From Panopea generosa (taxonomy: Eukaryota > Mollusca > Bivalvia > Adapedonta > Hiatellidae), in NCBI GenBank assembly GCA_029582155.1, contig CM055905.1:6760062-6824061 (forward strand): a DNA stretch of 64,000 nucleotides, given 5' to 3'. Within the stretch, counting starts at the first letter, position 1. Every line of letters starts with the position of its first letter. A program made the translations under genes and the position numbers. A model generated the notes under the pieces. That model was given only the letters and a program-made list of their open reading frames with translations. It made no database searches and was not told where the DNA came from. Of this stretch, positions 60,791-64,000 are shown piece by piece.

Positions 60791-61620
60791 TCTGAAACAT
60801 TTTTGTACTTTAATTATCAAACACTATTAATTATACATATTGGTTAAATTAAAGGCATTGATAAGTTTAAAATGTTATTTCTTTTTAATCTAATTTCTAT
60901 ACTTACAAGAACACTAAATGAATAGGGAACACATAATAAATAAAGTTTTAAACACAATGGCATGATATTATGATCTAATTCCTATACTTGTACATGAAAT
61001 GAATTGGAAACATGTATTAAAGTATGATGCTGTGAAACCACCCGGTGCGAAATTGAAGTGGTACAAAACCTCAAACAACCTTTCAGGCCAAGTGCCTCCC
61101 CCGAGTTAAAAATTAACAAGGATGAAAAATCAGTGAGACATCCAAATGTGGTGAATTTATTCCCATGATTTCTTAACGGATGCAGGGAGTCGGGTAGAAA
61201 TATTGTTTCTAGGAACAAGGATGGTCTTATATTTTATTATATATAAAATCAATTTTTACTTCTTATATTCATGGTATTATAAGTATTAGTGTTACTTGTG
61301 ATTTTAATACAAACTTCAGAAGAGCAGAAGGGGTATAGAATGAAACATCAAAATAATACATTTAAACTAACAAAAATATCAGAATTTCGGTTAGTTGGGC
61401 TTACATTCACCGTTTCTATAGAAGTTGGTCCTTTCCTTCACTGAAATATGTGTATATTGTTAATTAACACATGTTGAAGGGCTGATTATTTTATGAACAG
61501 ACAGACATAATCAGTTTTACAACACGCACATATGAAATATTAACATACAAGAATCACCGGTTAGCAAAAAAAAAAAAATCAGAAGTTTTGCACCAGAATG
61601 TAAATCGTAAAGACCGGAGC
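60791..61620. other. Stretch without recognised gene
   Basis: AT-rich with a poly(A) run near 61567. A 78-residue minus frame at 60982-61218 has no family resemblance. Confidence 0.5.
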
Positions 61621-63070
61621 TTATAACTCCAATTTCAAGTTTCCATTCTTTGAACTGGATCTCATTTCACTTTGGTACATTTGGTCTAAATATTTGAGGT
61701 TTCTTCTCAGTATTTCTTCAATGTTTTGTTTTACGATCTCTTCACTTTTCATTTGTTCCTTCACTGTTTCAGGTTTCTTATCAGCTGAAATTATTTGGTC
61801 AAATTTAACACACTTTTCTTCCTTAACCAAGCCTTCCAGTTCTTCGTCGATAAAACTTATTGATGACTGTATCTATTAAACTATCTTTCAATTCCTGCTC
61901 CATCTGTTTTAACTCCTTCATTTCCTCTTTTTCGTTTCCATTTGTTCATTTTTCCGTTTTGCCAAAGTTTCCATTTTATATATCATTATCTTTTCTTTAA
62001 TTCTCTGTTTTCCAATTAACTCTTTCATGACTATCTGTTCTTTCTATTTCAAGAATTTGATCCTTTCTTTCATTTCATGTTCTTCTAAGTCATCATCGAT
62101 TTCACTCTCGAGTTTCTTATATTTCTGCTTTAATCTGTCTAGTTCTATTTCTTCTTCTTTTCTACCTGCACATGCATTCTTATATACTTTGTGTCTTCCT
62201 GTATATCTTTCCTCTATTTTATTCTTTACAGAAATACTGACTAAATAGTCACTCTGTCCGTTTCCGATCTGACTAATCAAAACAGTCTCTCTCTTTGTTT
62301 TCTAACTGTTCATATGTAATATTAGCACTATTCCTGCTCCTCTCGTGTGGAGTACTGTCCCCAGTATTACCTAATATATATATACTCATTAACTTCTTTC
62401 GATTTCGATTCAAGCCACGTCAGTTCTATCACTACTGTCAATCCATCTCTGCTCGTTGCATGTCCACTATCTTCAAATGTTCGATCTTCTATAAGTTGTT
62501 CATAGGTACTCGCTTCTCTACTAACATCGAGTTTTCCTCCATCTCTACTTTACCTCGCGCTTCTGTCTAAAACATTATCTCCATGCTCTATTTGACTATA
62601 GAACTTTCTATATTGCTAATGTTTGGAAACTTTTTTTCTAAGTGAGTTTCCTATGCTTTCCTTTGTAAGTTGTCTCTTTCATTAATACTTTCTATACTTA
62701 TAACTTCTTCATGTTTCTAAGTATTCTGTCAAATCTATATCTGACCTCCCTTGTAATAGGCTTAATCTACTGACTCCCTCAGAGTCTTCTCTTTGTTTCG
62801 TAGTTTCTGATCGTTTCATTTTCATATCTTCCTTCAATTTCTTAAGTATTTCTTTTTTCTGTTTGACTTGTCGACTTTTGATGGTATCTGCTCTTTTTCT
62901 ATATATCTCTTTCAATCGTGCTCTTCTATATCCTTGTCTCTTTTCTTAATCTGTTCTCATTGCTCCTTATCTTTCATTTCTTTCAATTCTTTCTCCTTCC
63001 TATTAATCTCCTCTTTGATTCTTTCCCTTCTATCAAGTCGCAGTGCTCTTTCTGACATATACTCTGCCAT
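61621..63070 (-). pseudogene. Broken coiled-coil gene, unknown function
   Basis: Pieces in several minus frames: from the ATG at 63070, MAEYMSERALRLDRRERIK ... KELKEM and a stop. Then 62915-62709 (KEILKKLKEDMKMKRSETTK). 62280-62044 (VSISVKNKIEERYTGRHKV, then ELDRLKQKYKKLESEIDDDLEE). 61830-61621 (VKEQMKSEEIVKQNIEEIL). All parts are Lys/Glu-rich heptad-like coiled coil. Frameshifts and stops are many. The product could be a structural or gag-like protein, and with the SGNH-like fragment downstream it may once have been one ORF; that is inference. Confidence 0.45.
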
Positions 63071-63854
63071 TTTAAAACACACACATTACCTTACTGTTCT
63101 TTTAGTATATATTTTAGATATATAACTATATCCTGACGCAATCTATATTAGAATCTCAGTTCCACTAAACATGTTTGATCTCTACTTCACTTCATTTCCA
63201 AATTGTTTGTTAAAGACTGTACTCACTTCACTTCATAAAATGCTTTTTCAAAGTAATTCCAGTATTCATATTCATTATTCAATTTGTTCACTTGAAGCTC
63301 CAATTCATACTCAGTATTCATTTCTTAATGCCAATCTTCACCATTGCTTTCTCTTTTTCTAACCTCAATGAAGTATTTGTAGGTTTAATCAACTGCTATG
63401 TTAATTCCAACTGTTTACTTTTAACAGTATTATTAAATATAACTACAAAAGCAATATGATATACAATTTGATAATAAATAAAACAAAAACAGCGAATTTA
63501 TCGATATCGATTTATTGATAAACCAACAATTGATAACTCAAGTTTAAATAAAACTTTCTTTACATTCGATTTGTAAATATCAACAGAATCGAAGATTTAT
63601 GTGTTTTTTATTTTAAAAAACCCACATGTCTTGGGGGGTCTTTGGTGGTATTATACGCGAAAAAAACACAATACCTTACAAGGTTTTCTTTTACTTTTCT
63701 TTTTTTTTCTCAAAGAAGCAGTTTTACTTCACATTGAAACAGATACTTGTATTATTGAGTTGTTGTTGTATGATGTTTAGCGTCGCTTTCAACAATTTTT
63801 CAGTCATATCGCGACGGTGTCTGCTTGAGACAGTATTCTAAGCTCTGTCACACT
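63071..63854. other. Stretch without recognised gene
   Basis: AT-rich; short frames only. An ATCGATATCGAT-like palindromic run sits at about 63501-63518. Confidence 0.5.
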
Positions 63855-64000
63855 GGAGTATCATGCCGCAGACACATGGTATGATACCCCACCCAGTCAC
63901 ATTATACTGACACCGGGCCGACCAGACCTAGAACTCTCTTCTAAATCTGAGCGTCAAGGAAGAAGCTTCTAGTACCATTTTTAAAGTCTTTGGTATGACC
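63855..64000. repeat. Edge of a dispersed repeat, probably SINE-like
   Basis: GC-richer block with CCCACCCAGTCACATTATAC, TGACACCGGGCCGACCAG and TTTTTAAAGTCTTTGGTATG. It resembles by memory a repeat that is abundant in bivalve genomes and continues into a tRNA-like part; that part would lie beyond the window edge. Confidence 0.4.

Overview
This is a eukaryotic, AT-rich, repeat-dense genomic window with an intron-rich gene, LINE, DNA-transposon and SINE debris and long minisatellites. Nothing bacterial is present: no operons, rRNA or CRISPR. The repeat families and the style of the gene suggest an invertebrate, most likely a bivalve mollusc. That assignment is inference.

The one convincing intact gene lies on the minus strand from 32123 down to 7930. 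It has twelve exons with GT-AG splice sites and continuous phase, giving a predicted 568-residue DBH-like (MOXD-type) copper monooxygenase: signal peptide, DOMON domain, and two copper domains retaining all expected copper ligands. Four of its introns carry large tandem arrays: 63 bp units in intron 11, 31 bp in intron 7, 44 bp in intron 5 and 40 bp in intron 3. Together they make about 13 kb of a 24 kb gene. Two arrays begin exactly at a 5' splice site and the 44 bp array repeats a strong donor-like motif on the sense strand, so the repeats are closely tied to splice signals. Intron 9 holds a degraded transposon gene and intron 3 a SINE.

Left of the gene (1-7900) are a LINE reverse-transcriptase relic, small tandem duplications, a TA microsatellite and a second copy of the same SINE. 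Right of it (32.7-48 kb) is a graveyard of mobile-element coding sequence: two internally deleted Tc1/mariner relics, a 3' fragment of an I-group-like LINE, a scrambled multi-copy transposon-like gene with an inverted and displaced middle, a hAT C-terminus, and a decayed PIF1-like helicase gene that still shows introns.

From 52.4 to 57.4 kb is a nearly full-length I-group-like LINE on the minus strand, with gag-like ORF1 and endonuclease/RT ORF2. It is dead: it has an endonuclease deletion, YVDY instead of YVDD at the RT active site, and a deletion of its RNase H. From 57.9 to 60.8 kb are a 48 bp and a 52 bp minisatellite. The 52 bp array runs into an SGNH-hydrolase-like fragment and its unit encodes a GDS-type motif, suggesting that it grew out of coding sequence. 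A broken coiled-coil gene (61.6-63.1 kb) and an edge copy of a dispersed repeat close the window. I found no wholly new gene system. The most unusual signals are the splice-site-anchored intronic minisatellites, the SGNH-derived array and the scrambled transposon gene.
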